Assembly: GCF_025506355.1 (NCBI RefSeq)
Contig: NZ_JANZYP010000039.1
Location: forward strand, 39,276-89,175
DNA length: 49,900 nucleotides
Direction of reading: 5' to 3'
Source: Sphaerisporangium corydalis
GTDB lineage: Bacteria > Actinomycetota > Actinomycetes > Streptosporangiales > Streptosporangiaceae
The notes beneath the pieces were generated by a model. That model was not told the DNA's origin, did not search any database, and saw only the letters and a program-made list of their open reading frames with translations. The position numbers and the translations under genes are program-made. Every line of letters starts with the position of its first letter. Within the stretch, counting starts at the first letter, position 1. Below, one piece after another: positions 42,237 to 49,900 of this stretch.

Positions 42237-43763
42237 ATGACGACTTTCACCTCTGATGAGCCGCCGTCCACCGCGCGGCGCGGCGTGATCGCCGCCGCCG
42301 TGCTGAGCTGTGCCTTTCTCGGCATCCTGGACGGCACGGTGACGGGCACCGCGCTGCCGCGCATCGTCGCCCAGCTTGGTGGTACCGGCACCTGGTACGT
42401 GTGGGTGACCACCGCCTACCTGCTCACCTCCACCGTCACGGTGCCGTTGTACGGCCGGTTCTCCGACCTGTACGGCCGTCGCGCCCCGATGCTGATCGGG
42501 CTGGGCGTGTTCCTGGCAGGATCGCTGGCCTGTGGCGCCGCCCAGTCCATCACCGCCCTGATCGTCTTCCGCGCCTTCCAGGGGCTGGGGGCGGGGGCGC
42601 TGCTCACGGTGGGCATGGCCGTGGTCCGCGACCTGTATCCACCCGGCCGCATGGCCGGCATGGCGCGCATGCAAAGCGCCCTGGCCGGCATGCTCGTCGT
42701 CGGATTGATCGGCGGCCCGCCGGTCGGCGGAGTGCTCGCCGACCACGCCGGATGGCGGTGGGCGTTCCTGCTCAACCTCCCCATCGGCCTGGTCGCCGGC
42801 GCCGTCCTGGTGGCCGCGCTGCCCCGCACCCGCCCCGAGACCACGGGCGCCGGGCGAGTCGACCTGGCGGGCATCGCGTCGCTCACCGCCGGGCTGTCGC
42901 TGGTTCTGCTGGGGCTCAGCCTCAAGGGGGAATCCGAGCGCGGCTGGGCCGATCCGCTGGTGGGCGTCCCCCTGCTGGCGGGCGGCGCCCTGCTTGTCGT
43001 CCTGGTCGCGGTGGAACGGCGCGCGGCGGAGCCGATCGTGCCGCTTCGCCTGTTCGGGCACCGCGCCTACGCGGCGATCATCCCGGCCGGTTTCTTCTTC
43101 CAGGCCGCCACCCTGCCCGCCGGCGTCTTCCTGCCCCTGTACCTGCAACAGGCGCGCGGGTACACCGCGACAGCCTCCGGGCTGCTCCTCCTGCCGATGC
43201 TGGCCGGCATGGTGGCGGGCAACCGGCTCACGGTCGTCGCCCTCGTGCGCACCGGACGGCCGAGGCCCGCCCTCCGGCTCGGCGCCATGCTGGTGGTCGC
43301 CGGAAGCGTCCCCTTCCTCACCCTGAGCGCCCGTACCCCACCGCTGGTGATCGCCTTCTGCCTGCTACTGATCGGAATGGGCACCGGGCCCGCGATGGGC
43401 GGCGCCAGCGTCGTGGCCCAGAACAGCGTTCCCCGCGCGGACATCGGCACCGCCACCGCCGGCTCCATGCTGACCAAGCAACTCGGGGGCGCGGTCAGCC
43501 TGGCCCTCGGCCAGTCGCTCTTCGCCGGCCACCTGGCCCGCGGCGGGGCCACGGCCCTGACGGCGGGGATCGGCACCACGCTGGCCTGGATCGGCGGCCT
43601 CGGCGGGCTGCTCGCCCTGACCGCGATTCTTCTTATGCCCGACATCCGCCTCACCGGGCCGGCGGGGGCCGGGCCGCATTCCACCGAGTCCGGCTCCGGT
43701 TCCGGCGGTTCCGGCGGTTCCAGCGGTCACGGCGGGGACGTCGAGGCAGGCGTCCGGGGCTGA
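42237..43763 (+). CDS. DHA2-family (EmrB/QacA) MFS multidrug exporter
   Basis: 508-aa transporter with about 14 membrane helices. Motif A lies between helices 2 and 3 (GRFSDLYGRRAPMLIG) and the DHA2-type motif D1 near helix 1 (LDGTVTGTALPRI). It exports hydrophobic drugs or an endogenous metabolite by proton antiport. The C-terminal tail is a Gly/Ser-rich low-complexity stretch (SGSGSGGSGGSSG). The ATG at 42237 lies eight bases after the -10, so the mRNA may be leaderless or nearly so. Two strong dyads upstream imply tight, probably drug-inducible, control. Confidence 0.9.
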   Translation: MTTFTSDEPPSTARRGVIAAAVLSCAFLGILDGTVTGTALPRIVAQLGGTGTWYVWVTTAYLLTSTVTVPLYGRFSDLYGRRAPMLIGLGVFLAGSLACGAAQSITALIVFRAFQGLGAGALLTVGMAVVRDLYPPGRMAGMARMQSALAGMLVVGLIGGPPVGGVLADHAGWRWAFLLNLPIGLVAGAVLVAALPRTRPETTGAGRVDLAGIASLTAGLSLVLLGLSLKGESERGWADPLVGVPLLAGGALLVVLVAVERRAAEPIVPLRLFGHRAYAAIIPAGFFFQAATLPAGVFLPLYLQQARGYTATASGLLLLPMLAGMVAGNRLTVVALVRTGRPRPALRLGAMLVVAGSVPFLTLSARTPPLVIAFCLLLIGMGTGPAMGGASVVAQNSVPRADIGTATAGSMLTKQLGGAVSLALGQSLFAGHLARGGATALTAGIGTTLAWIGGLGGLLALTAILLMPDIRLTGPAGAGPHSTESGSGSGGSGGSSGHGGDVEAGVRG

Positions 43764-43789
43764 GGGACCGTCGTGTGCCGGGACCGGTG

Positions 43790-44308
43790 TCATCGGCGGG
43801 CGATCTCCATGAGGCGCAGGGCGGCGGTGGCGTTCTCGTAGCGCCAGGAGGCCACGGTGTGGTCGAAGCCTCGTGCCTGGTCGCGGCGGTCGCGCAGGTT
43901 GGCGACGATCGGTTGGAGCCGCTCGGCCTGGGCGTCGAGCAGCGGGTGCGGGCTGACGCCGGCCCGGTCGAGCAGGGCCAGCTTGACCAGCAGTTCGGTG
44001 CGGATCTCGCGGATGTGCCCGACCGGCCGCATCAGCCAGCCGTCCACGGCGGCGCGCCCTGCCGGGGTGATGGCGAGGGGGTTGCGCTGCGGCCCGCCCT
44101 GCCCGGGTTCCCGGCCGGACGGCTCGGCCAGCCCGAGATCGGCGAGGCGGGCCAGGGCGCGGTAGACCAGCGGCCGGGGGACGTGCCAGATCGCGCCGAT
44201 GGGGCCGGTGGCCGTGGTGAGCCGGGAGAGGGCGAAACCATGAGCGGGACCCTCGGCCACCAGGCCGAGCACCACCCATTCGGTGAGCGACAGCGCGGGG
44301 GACTCCAC
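43790..44308 (-). CDS. PadR-family transcriptional regulator
   Basis: 172-aa protein with an N-terminal PadR winged helix (SLTEWVVLGLVAEGPAHGFAL and the wing VYRALARLADLGLAEP) and a C-terminal helical dimerisation region. PadR proteins repress exporter and detoxification genes and are released by ligand. It is convergent with the MFS gene and divergent from the FAD-protein gene; the dyad before the latter is a candidate target. The start is GTG 44308; a 14-base sequence across it (44301-44314) recurs at 44350-44363, so a small duplication has occurred at the 5' end. Confidence 0.85.
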   Translation of the reverse strand: MESPALSLTEWVVLGLVAEGPAHGFALSRLTTATGPIGAIWHVPRPLVYRALARLADLGLAEPSGREPGQGGPQRNPLAITPAGRAAVDGWLMRPVGHIREIRTELLVKLALLDRAGVSPHPLLDAQAERLQPIVANLRDRRDQARGFDHTVASWRYENATAALRLMEIARR

Positions 44309-44488
44309 GGTTCCAGGGTAGGGCCGGGCGGGGGCGGGCGGTCGCAGGAGACTCCACGGTTCCGTCGAAGGGCGTGGAGGTCAACGGTTTTGGTGAGGGG
44401 GATAGGGGGAGTCGCGGGAGGGTCCAGGATCCGGTGAAGAGACGGGGTGGGTGGTCGTGGGGGGCGGCGGGCTTGGGTTGTATTGCCG

Positions 44489-44517
44489 GTATATCCTACA
44501 GGTATAGTAGGTTATAC
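44489..44517 (+). promoter_or_regulatory. 11-bp-arm dyad upstream of the FAD-protein gene
   Basis: GTATATCCTAC (44489-44499) and GTAGGTTATAC (44507-44517) pair at 10 of 11 positions around a seven-base centre, in an AT-rich patch. TATAGT (44503-44508) and TATACT (44512-44517) are possible -10 hexamers within it. The last is seven bases from the GTG start, which would make the transcript leaderless. The nearby PadR protein is a candidate binder. Confidence 0.6.
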
Positions 44518-44524
44518 TGGGGGA

Positions 44525-46042
44525 GTGCCTGGTACTCCAGTGGTCGCCATCGTCGGTGGCGGAGCGAGCGGCGCCCTGGCCGCGATCCATCTCCTCCGCG
44601 ACGCGCGGGCGCGCGCCGTGCCGCTGGAGGTCGTGCTGATCGACCGGCACGGACGCCACGGCCTCGGCCAGGCGTACTCCACCACCGACCCGAACCACCT
44701 GCTCAACACCAGGGCCGGCAAGATGAGCGCGCTGGAGGACGATCCCGGCCACCTGGTGAGGTGGGCGCGCTCCCAGGGCCTGGACGTCACCGACTCCGCC
44801 TACCTGCCGCGCGAGACCTACGGACGGTACCTGCGCGACGTCCTGGACGCCGCCGAAGGCCGTGCCGGGTCGGGCCGCACGGTGCGCCGGGTCACCGGCA
44901 CGGCGAGCGCCCTGACCACCGACCCAGACCCCCGCGTGCACCTGTCGGACGGCCCGACCATGGACCCGGGCCCCCGCGTGCACCTGTCGGACGGCCGGAC
45001 CACCGACCCGGGCTCCCGCGTGCACCTGTCGGACGGCCGGACCATGGACCCGGGGCCCCGCGTGCACCTGTCGGACGGCCGGACCGTCGACGCCGACGCC
45101 GTCGTGCTGGCCGTGGGCGACCGTGTCCCGGCCGCCTGGCCGGGGCTCCCGGAAGCCGGGACCCCGCGCCACGTCGCCGACCCCTGGGCGCCGGGGGCGC
45201 TGGCCCGGATCTGCGACGGTACCCCCGTCCTGGTGCTGGGCACCGGCCTGACCATGGTGGACGTCGCGGTCAGCGTGACCAGGACCTGTCCCGGCACGGT
45301 GGTGTACGCGGTGTCCCGGCACGGGCTGCTGCCCAGGCGGCACCCGAACCCCGTGCCACCCCCGGTCCCGGTGGCGATCCCCGACGGCCCGCTGGGGCTC
45401 GCCGCCCTCCTACGCGCCGTGCGGGTCGCCGTACGGGAGAACGGCGGCGACTGGGCGGGCGTCGTGGACGGCCTGCGGCCCCAGGTCCAGGACGTGTGGA
45501 CCCGGCTCACCCCGTCCGACCAGCGGCGGTTCCTCGGCCTGGCCGCCCGCTACTGGGAGGTCCACCGGCACCGCATCCCGCCGGCCACGGCGGGCCGGGT
45601 CGCCGAGTTGCAGGCGGCCGGCCGGCTCCGCGTGGTCCGCGGCAGGGTGGCCGGCGCCACCGAGGTCCCCGGCGGGCTGCGCGTGCGCGTCGACGGGGAC
45701 GCGCCCAGGGAGATCGACGTCGGCTGGCTGGTCAACGCCACCGGGCCGGGGGCCGGGGGCGCGTTCGACCCCTTCCTCGACAGGCTCGTGGCCACCGGCC
45801 GGGCCCGGCCGGACCGGCTGGGTCTCGGCCTGGACGCCGGCCCGCACGGCGCCGTCCTTGACGCGGCCGGGCGGCCCAGCGCGAAGATCTTCACCCTGGG
45901 CCCTACGCTCCGGGGCAACCTGTACGAGACGACCGCGATCCCGGAAATCCGCGCCCAGGCGGCGGCCCTGGCCCCCCGCCTCATCGAGACGCTCACCCCA
46001 CGCCCCCTGACACCGTCCCTGCCCGGCCCCCACAACACCTGA
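44525..46042 (+). CDS. FAD/NAD(P)-binding protein (NAD_binding_9 type)
   Basis: 505-aa predicted flavoprotein. The N-terminal dinucleotide-binding motif VAIVGGGASGALAAIHLL is clear, the second nucleotide motif is VLVLGTGLTMVDVAV mid-protein, and LVNATGPG near the end is typical of flavoprotein reductases. This family is annotated only as FAD/NAD(P)-binding; substrate unknown. Residues about 133-188 are four 14-residue repeats unlike the rest of the family. The start is GTG 44525 because the nucleotide motif follows at once; the GGGGGA upstream is too close to serve as an ordinary binding site, in line with leaderless translation. Confidence 0.8.
   Translation: MPGTPVVAIVGGGASGALAAIHLLRDARARAVPLEVVLIDRHGRHGLGQAYSTTDPNHLLNTRAGKMSALEDDPGHLVRWARSQGLDVTDSAYLPRETYGRYLRDVLDAAEGRAGSGRTVRRVTGTASALTTDPDPRVHLSDGPTMDPGPRVHLSDGRTTDPGSRVHLSDGRTMDPGPRVHLSDGRTVDADAVVLAVGDRVPAAWPGLPEAGTPRHVADPWAPGALARICDGTPVLVLGTGLTMVDVAVSVTRTCPGTVVYAVSRHGLLPRRHPNPVPPPVPVAIPDGPLGLAALLRAVRVAVRENGGDWAGVVDGLRPQVQDVWTRLTPSDQRRFLGLAARYWEVHRHRIPPATAGRVAELQAAGRLRVVRGRVAGATEVPGGLRVRVDGDAPREIDVGWLVNATGPGAGGAFDPFLDRLVATGRARPDRLGLGLDAGPHGAVLDAAGRPSAKIFTLGPTLRGNLYETTAIPEIRAQAAALAPRLIETLTPRPLTPSLPGPHNT
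44921..45088 (+). repeat. Four 42-bp tandem repeats inside the FAD-protein gene
   Basis: Units 44921-44962, 44963-45004, 45005-45046 and 45047-45088 are almost identical and encode DPGPRVHLSDGRTM-type 14-mers. One copy would be the normal strand-turn before the DADAVVLAVGD segment; three look added in frame. Confidence 0.92.
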
Positions 46043-46071
46043 CCTCGTGCCCCTTCGCGCGCATGGGAGCC

Positions 46072-46125
46072 AGCGCGCTTCGTCCGGGACGAAGAGGCCG
46101 CAGGTTCAAATCCTGTCACCCCGAC
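46072..46125 (+). other. tRNA-Pro 3' remnant: attachment site of an integrated element
   Basis: The stretch matches the 3' two-thirds of an actinobacterial tRNA-Pro: anticodon arm with CGG (loop TCCGGGA), variable region, T arm with GGTTCAAATCC, and acceptor strand ACCCCGAC. The 5' part (CGGGGTG..., D arm) is missing, and the universal U33 is C. It is therefore not a working tRNA but the duplicated att core left when an element integrated into tRNA-Pro, as pSAM2 does. The integrase remnant lies just to the right. Confidence 0.7.
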
Positions 46126-46141
46126 ACTGTCTACCAAGGCT

Positions 46142-46175
46142 AGAAGCCGGTTCCGATCACTGGAACCGGCCTTCT
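46142..46175. terminator. Hairpin at the element's left end
   Basis: AGAAGCCGGTTCC (46142-46154) pairs with GGAACCGGCCTTCT (46162-46175) with one bulged G and a seven-base loop. It can terminate the minus-strand genes to its right. Confidence 0.65.
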
Positions 46176-46190
46176 GCGTTTCCTGAGTGA

Positions 46191-46481
46191 CTAACTGCGT
46201 GACTGACCCCTGCGAGCGAGGCCGTAGATGACAACGGATGTCGCGGCTAAGGCGGCGAGCGGCGGCAGGGTCAGCGACTGGATTCCCGCGATGAGCAGCG
46301 ATGACGAGAACGTCACCCCGACAGCAGGGGCCGTCTCAGGACGAGTCAGCTCCTGCAGAGCCGCCCACATGACAGCCCCCAGAAACGCTAAGTACCTGTA
46401 CACGCATTTAGCGTCTGGGGTACTGTGTTCCATGTAGGAGTGCTTACATCGAGGGTCCGGCAGAGGGTCTTCGTTCATCAT
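46191..46481 (-). CDS. Small membrane protein of unknown function in the integrated element
   Basis: 96-aa protein with a Cys/His cluster near the N-terminus (CKHSYMEHSTPDAKC), which could bind a metal, then hydrophobic segments (about residues 28-44, 60-90). No family recognised. ATG 46481 and the adjacent ATG 46478 both follow AAAGGAG; the second has the better spacing. The codon usage is visibly less GC-biased than in the chromosomal genes, consistent with acquisition. It is downstream of the integrase remnant and may be cargo. Confidence 0.55.
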   Translation of the reverse strand: MMNEDPLPDPRCKHSYMEHSTPDAKCVYRYLAFLGAVMWAALQELTRPETAPAVGVTFSSSLLIAGIQSLTLPPLAALAATSVVIYGLARRGQSRS

Positions 46482-46612
46482 GGCTCTCCTTTCGTGCGAA
46501 GCCGAGCCCTGAGGCGCCAACCATCCAGGGCTTCGGCTCGTTCGTATGTTCGCGTCCAATCCTAGACTGTGGTCCGGGCGTAACGCACTGTTGTTCCGCA
46601 TTCTCTTGAGGT

Positions 46613-47742
46613 TTACTCGAAGATGCGATCCATCATAGCTGCTCCGCCTTGTATGACCGGTCGGATTTGCTTCCGATAAACGGCTTCGGTCACTGCCGTG
46701 CTGCTATGACCGACCAGTCTGGAAACCTCCTCAAGGGGCAGTCCGTTATCGGATAGCAGCGAAACGAAGCTGTGCCGTAGCTCTCGGGGTGTCCACGCCG
46801 CCGCCTCCACGCATTCCGCCTCCTTGATCGCGTTCCGAAAGTCAAGAGGAGTTCCCACCTTGGAGGCGAACACGAGCCCGTGTTCTCGCCATCGTTCGCC
46901 TGCCGCTTCGCGCTCACGGTCCTGCTGTACGCGCTGGCGTTCCAGGACATCAAGGCAGCGTTTCGGGAGTGCCAGCGTCCGTCGAGACTTCCGCGTCTTG
47001 TGTCCCCGCCAGTGCGAACGGACCTTCAGACGGCCACATGTGGAGGAATGGGCGGAACAGCGTCCGGCTTCCCTTCCGAGTCGGTGTGATCCCACGTCAG
47101 CGCTCTAAGCTCCTCCGTACGCGCCCCAGTGAGCAGGGAAAGCACGATATAGGCGTGCATCCGGCTTCCTTCGGCAGCCTTGAGCACGGCTTCGGCCTGA
47201 GCGAACGTGAGCGCCTTCGAGGGGCGGCCGCCCTGCCCCTCGGGGACAGGGCAGAGCGCTACGACATTCCTCTTGACCTTGTCGCGAGCCATGGCGCACT
47301 TGATAGCCCTGTTCAGGCAAGAGTGAAGTCCCCTCAAGGTCCGAGTGCTGAGGGTTTTCGCCTTGTCGGCCAACCACTTGTCCACGTCTTCCGCGCTCAG
47401 GTCGCGGAGCTTCCTCACTCCCAGGGCGGGAATGACATGTGTCCGGCTCAGGATGGTGCAGGAGGTGACCGTCCCATTATCCCGTCCACTCAGGCCGTAG
47501 GCCAGCCAGTCATTCACCGCATGAGCAACGGTGCAGTCCGCCGGCGCGATGGCCAGGCCGTCTTCGTAGTCTCTGAGTACTTTCTTGAGCTTGTTCTTGG
47601 CCTCTGTTTTGGTCTTGCCGCTTCCCCGTTTGATGATGCGCTTGCCGTTCGGGGCGTGGCCGAGACTCGCGGTGGCGATCCAGCGTTGGCGCTTGTCGTC
47701 TCAGCGGAGCCCGCCGTCTCCCCTGCTGCGTCGTTTGGTCAT
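46613..47742 (-). pseudogene. int: Tyrosine-recombinase integrase, broken by two stops and a frameshift
   Basis: Phage-type site-specific integrase. The catalytic set is still readable: Arg in TGARTEEL, His-x-x-Arg-type RELRHSF, His in LVGHSS and Tyr in AVYRKQI. The frame starts at ATG 47742 (MTKRRSRGDGGLR), overlapping the excisionase stop, but codon 14 is TGA (47701-47703), where Trp is expected. A second TGA (47026-47028) replaces Trp between PPHVAV and RSVRTGG, and soon after a missing base near 47000 shifts the frame before TRKSRRTLALP. The product cannot be made intact, so the element is probably immobile on its own. Confidence 0.8.
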
Positions 47743-47966
47743 CAGGCGGCTTCCTCGGCTTCCTTCTCTAGCAGGGTGATGTAGTCGCGGATCGCTCCGG
47801 CGGTGATCAGGCGGGCACGTCCCTGCTTGACCGAGCGCAGGCGTCCTGAGCGGACCTGCTCGTAGATGACGGTGCGGCTCATGCGGAGAAGCCGCATGAC
47901 GTCGGCCACCTTGTAGAGCTGTGTGTCGTCCAGCCGGACCCTGTCCGGCGCCAAGACGGTGGTCAT
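47742..47966 (-). CDS. xis: Excisionase-like helix-turn-helix protein
   Basis: Intact 74-aa DNA-binding protein with a MerR/excisionase-type helix-turn-helix: LYKVADVMRLLRMSRTVIYE followed by the wing RSGRLRSVKQGRARLIT. Such proteins steer the integrase toward excision in actinomycete integrative elements. ATG 47966 overlaps the TGA of the reading frame upstream (ATGA), and its stop overlaps the integrase start (TGATG), the usual tight Xis-Int order. It is the only clearly undamaged gene of the replication/integration block. Confidence 0.82.
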   Translation of the reverse strand: MTTVLAPDRVRLDDTQLYKVADVMRLLRMSRTVIYEQVRSGRLRSVKQGRARLITAGAIRDYITLLEKEAEEAA

Positions 47967-49156
47967 GTGTTCTGGTTCTCCTTGCTGGCGGGGACAGCGG
48001 GGACGCCCCACAGCGGTGGGTGTCCCTCGGGGGTGGTGCTGTTTGTGCTGGTGAAGCCGGGTGCGGGGACTTGGGGGACGCTTCGGGGGACGGGGTTTCC
48101 GAGAGTCGGTGTCGTCCGGCGGCGTCGGTGCGGAGCTGGCCGTCGGTGGCCATGCGCTGGCAGGTCTTCTTGACGTTGTCGTAGGCCACGCCGATGCCCT
48201 CGGCGATGACCTTGGGCGGGATGCCTGGATGCTGGCGAAGGTGGCGGATGATGGCCGCGCGGGTGGCGGACAGGGTGTGGGCTTCGGGTGGGCCGTCGAG
48301 TAAGCACCAGATGCCGACGTCGGGTTGGAGGGCCATGGCGTATTCGGCTTCCTCGACGTCGCGGCCGGTGATGTGCAGGACGCCGTCAGCGGTTCCGCGT
48401 GCGCGTTTGAGCACAAGCGTGGCGTCTGCGGCGCCGGCCAGGCCGTTGGTGCCGGAGACTTCGGCCAGGAAGTCGTCTGAGTCCATCTTGCGGACGTGGT
48501 GGACCAGGACGACGGCGACGCCGTAGGTGTCGGCCAGGCGTTTGGCTCTGCTGATGGCGGCGTAGTCGGCGTCGTAGGCCGACAAGACCGGCGGGGAGAT
48601 ACCGCGTACCTTGGCGAACACGTCGATGACCACCATGCGGGCGCCGGGTTGCGGTCCAGCCAGCGCGCGATGGCCTCATCCCCTCCCTGCGGGAGCGTCG
48701 GGCAAGAAGTGCCAGGGTCAGGTCACGCGGCTCGGATGCGCCTTGAAGGATCTTGCGCATGCGGGACTGGAGGCGGCGGGGGGTGTCTTCCAGGGCGAGT
48801 TAGAGCACCGGTCCGGGTTCCACCGCGATGGCTTCTAGTGCCTTGCCGCTGGCGGCCACGGCGATGGCAGTGCCGAGCGAGAGCCAGGACTTGCCGACCT
48901 TGGGCGGTCCGGCGAGCAAGTTGAGCCCTTCGGCGATGACGCCGGGGACCGCCTATTTGATGTCGGGGAAGGTCGTGGCCATCAGTTCGTCGGCGGTCCA
49001 GGAGGTGCGGAACGGCACCTCGGCGCCGTCGCGCGGCATGTGGATCGCGTCCCCGGAGACCAGGCGAGGTGTGCGGGACGCTCGGGGCTGTTCACGTTCG
49101 GCAAGACGGCATCCGGCCAGGCCGTGGAAGTGATCACCACCGTCACGCCGGCTCAT
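47963..49156 (-). pseudogene. AAA/RecA-like ATPase of an integrative element, heavily degraded
   Basis: Remnant of the ATPase found next to xis-int in actinomycete elements. Recognisable pieces in order: VPFRTSWTADELMATTFPDIK, then TAG (48953-48955) where Trp is expected; Walker A region LLAGPPKVGKS; TAA (48800-48802) in EPGPVL-stop-LALEDTPRRLQSR; a shift near 48700 before PTLPQGGDEAIARWLDRNP; another near 48640 before VVIDVFAKVRG; then a long intact stretch (ADYAAISRAKRLADTYGVAV, SGTNGLAGAADATLVLKRAR). The last frame also runs past the natural end through the excisionase gene, so a further shift near the C-terminus is likely. Non-functional. Confidence 0.75.
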
Positions 49157-49227
49157 TACCTAGTGGTTGAGACCAGTTTCCCGCTCGCCTGACCAACGAC
49201 CGTAGACACGACCCCCTCGGAGATGCG

Positions 49228-49773
49228 ATGACAGCCACCCTGCCGATGCGTGCACTAGCCCTGGAGCTGGCCGATGCGGGAGAACTGCCCGCGCACGTGT
49301 ACGACCTCGCCGACCTTGACGCCCACATGGCCACCGTTCGGGCCGCCCTCGGGGACATCGAGCTCTACTACGCCGTGAAGGCCATTCCCGATTCGAAGCT
49401 GCTGGAAGTCATCGCGCCCTACGTTGACGGCTTCGAGGTTGCGTCAGGCGGTGAGCTGCCACACGTACGCAAGTACCTTCCCCGACTCGCCGATCGCGCT
49501 GGGCGGTCCCGGCAAGACGGACGCCGAACTGTTCGCCGACGTGACCAGGCTGCACATCGAGAGCCCGAGCGAGATCCTGCGCCTGTTCGCGGCGGACCGG
49601 TCTGCTGACGTGCTGCTCCGGGTTAATCTCGACATCCCGATCAGCGGGGCATCCCTGGCCATGGGCGGCGGTGCCACGCCGTTCGGGATGGACCCCGAAG
49701 GCATCGCCGAGTGTATCGAGATGCTGTCCGATCAGGACGCCATACGGCTTCGCGGAATCCACGCTCACCTAGC
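49228..49773 (+). pseudogene. Type III PLP-dependent decarboxylase, frameshifted and truncated by an insertion element
   Basis: N-terminal half of an ornithine/diaminopimelate decarboxylase-type enzyme (alanine-racemase fold). The PLP lysine lies in YYAVKAIPD and the next helix in FEVASGGELPHVRK. One extra C near 49475 shifts the frame between VRKY and FPDSPIALGGPGK; coding continues in the new frame to GIHAHLA (about 49773), where homology stops and an insertion element begins. ATG 49228 has GGAG upstream. Related enzymes act in siderophore or polyamine synthesis. It appears to be decayed cargo of the integrated element. Confidence 0.7.
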
Positions 49774-49900
49774 TGTACTGACCACGGAGGTTGAGTACGC
49801 GGACACGGCGTTGATGTTCTTGTAATGGGTGAGGGCCTTCGGGTTCGGTGTGGATTGCGACGTCTACACCGACCTGCCGGAGGCCCTCATGCCCCACCGT
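49774..49900 (+). mobile_element. Left end of an IS481-like insertion element (cut by window edge)
   Basis: Homology of the decarboxylase stops at 49773 and the following sequence starts TGTACTGACC, a plausible IS end. At 49889 a new ATG reads MPHR, the common N-terminus of IS481-family transposases. Directly before it, 49831-49888 forms a long imperfect hairpin (GAGGGCCTTCGG with CCGGAGGCCCTC outermost, one mismatch) ending one base from the ATG. Only four codons are visible, so the family call is tentative. Confidence 0.5.

Noticed and set aside
46072..46125. A complete tRNA gene
   Set aside because: The 5' acceptor strand and D arm are not present upstream, and U33 is replaced, so only an att-type 3' remnant is supported.
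46613..47742. TGA read as tryptophan (recoding) in the integrase
   Set aside because: TAG and TAA stops and several frameshifts occur in the same gene block, and chromosomal genes end with TGA normally; decay explains all of it.

Overview
The window is very GC-rich, with strong G/C preference at third codon positions, frequent GTG/TTG starts, ATGA/GTGA gene overlaps, lipoprotein ABC importers, an ECF sigma factor with a zinc anti-sigma protein, an F420-type nitroreductase, a PP2C/STAS pair and a tRNA-Pro-integrated element. Together these indicate a filamentous actinomycete chromosome (Streptomyces/Streptosporangiales-like). I cannot place it to genus from sequence alone.

Layout. 0.2-4.7 kb: TMEM175-type channel and a two-part GNAT, a secreted SGNH esterase with a ricin-type lectin domain, and adenosine deaminase. 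5.1-7.4 kb: NAD-dependent DNA ligase with a glycine-rich linker. 7.6-13.5 kb: a 36-aa leader ORF, a TetM-like ribosomal protection protein and a heterodimeric ABC exporter, probably one resistance operon. 13.6-17.5 kb: CsbD, a nitroreductase-hemerythrin fusion with a VOC protein, a divergent cysteine-free EF-Tu, and a small glycogen-binding-type protein. 17.6-20.4 kb: zinc-type ABC importer behind a Zur-like box. 20.7-23.3 kb: secreted beta-propeller protein and a phospholipase D-like protein. 23.3-29.3 kb: LacI regulator divergent from a sugar ABC importer and a GH127 beta-L-arabinofuranosidase, that is, uptake and hydrolysis of an arabinoside. 29.4-32.3 kb: membrane protein, GNAT, methyltransferase, and a carboxymuconolactone decarboxylase-like protein behind a MerR-type promoter. 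32.4-38.0 kb: an overlapping five-gene unit of ECF sigma, zinc anti-sigma, ABC ATPase, and two large membrane proteins, the last fused to a pectin-acetylesterase-like domain. 38.0-42.1 kb: STAS antagonist divergent from a 1197-aa hybrid histidine kinase/receiver/PP2C. 42.2-46.0 kb: DHA2 drug exporter, PadR regulator, FAD/NAD(P)-binding protein. From 46.07 kb to the right edge: a decayed integrative element that starts at a tRNA-Pro 3' remnant. It holds a broken integrase, an intact excisionase-like HTH protein, a broken AAA ATPase, and a decarboxylase gene cut by the start of an IS481-like element.

Three window-wide patterns stand out. Where close same-strand genes do not overlap directly, the gap is usually filled exactly by a micro-ORF that overlaps the upstream stop and the downstream start (four cases). 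Short tandem repeats of 15-42 bp recur in linkers and at gene ends (at least six loci). The EF-Tu paralogue has substitutions at three positions linked to EF-Tu-antibiotic resistance and lies 6 kb from a ribosomal protection protein.
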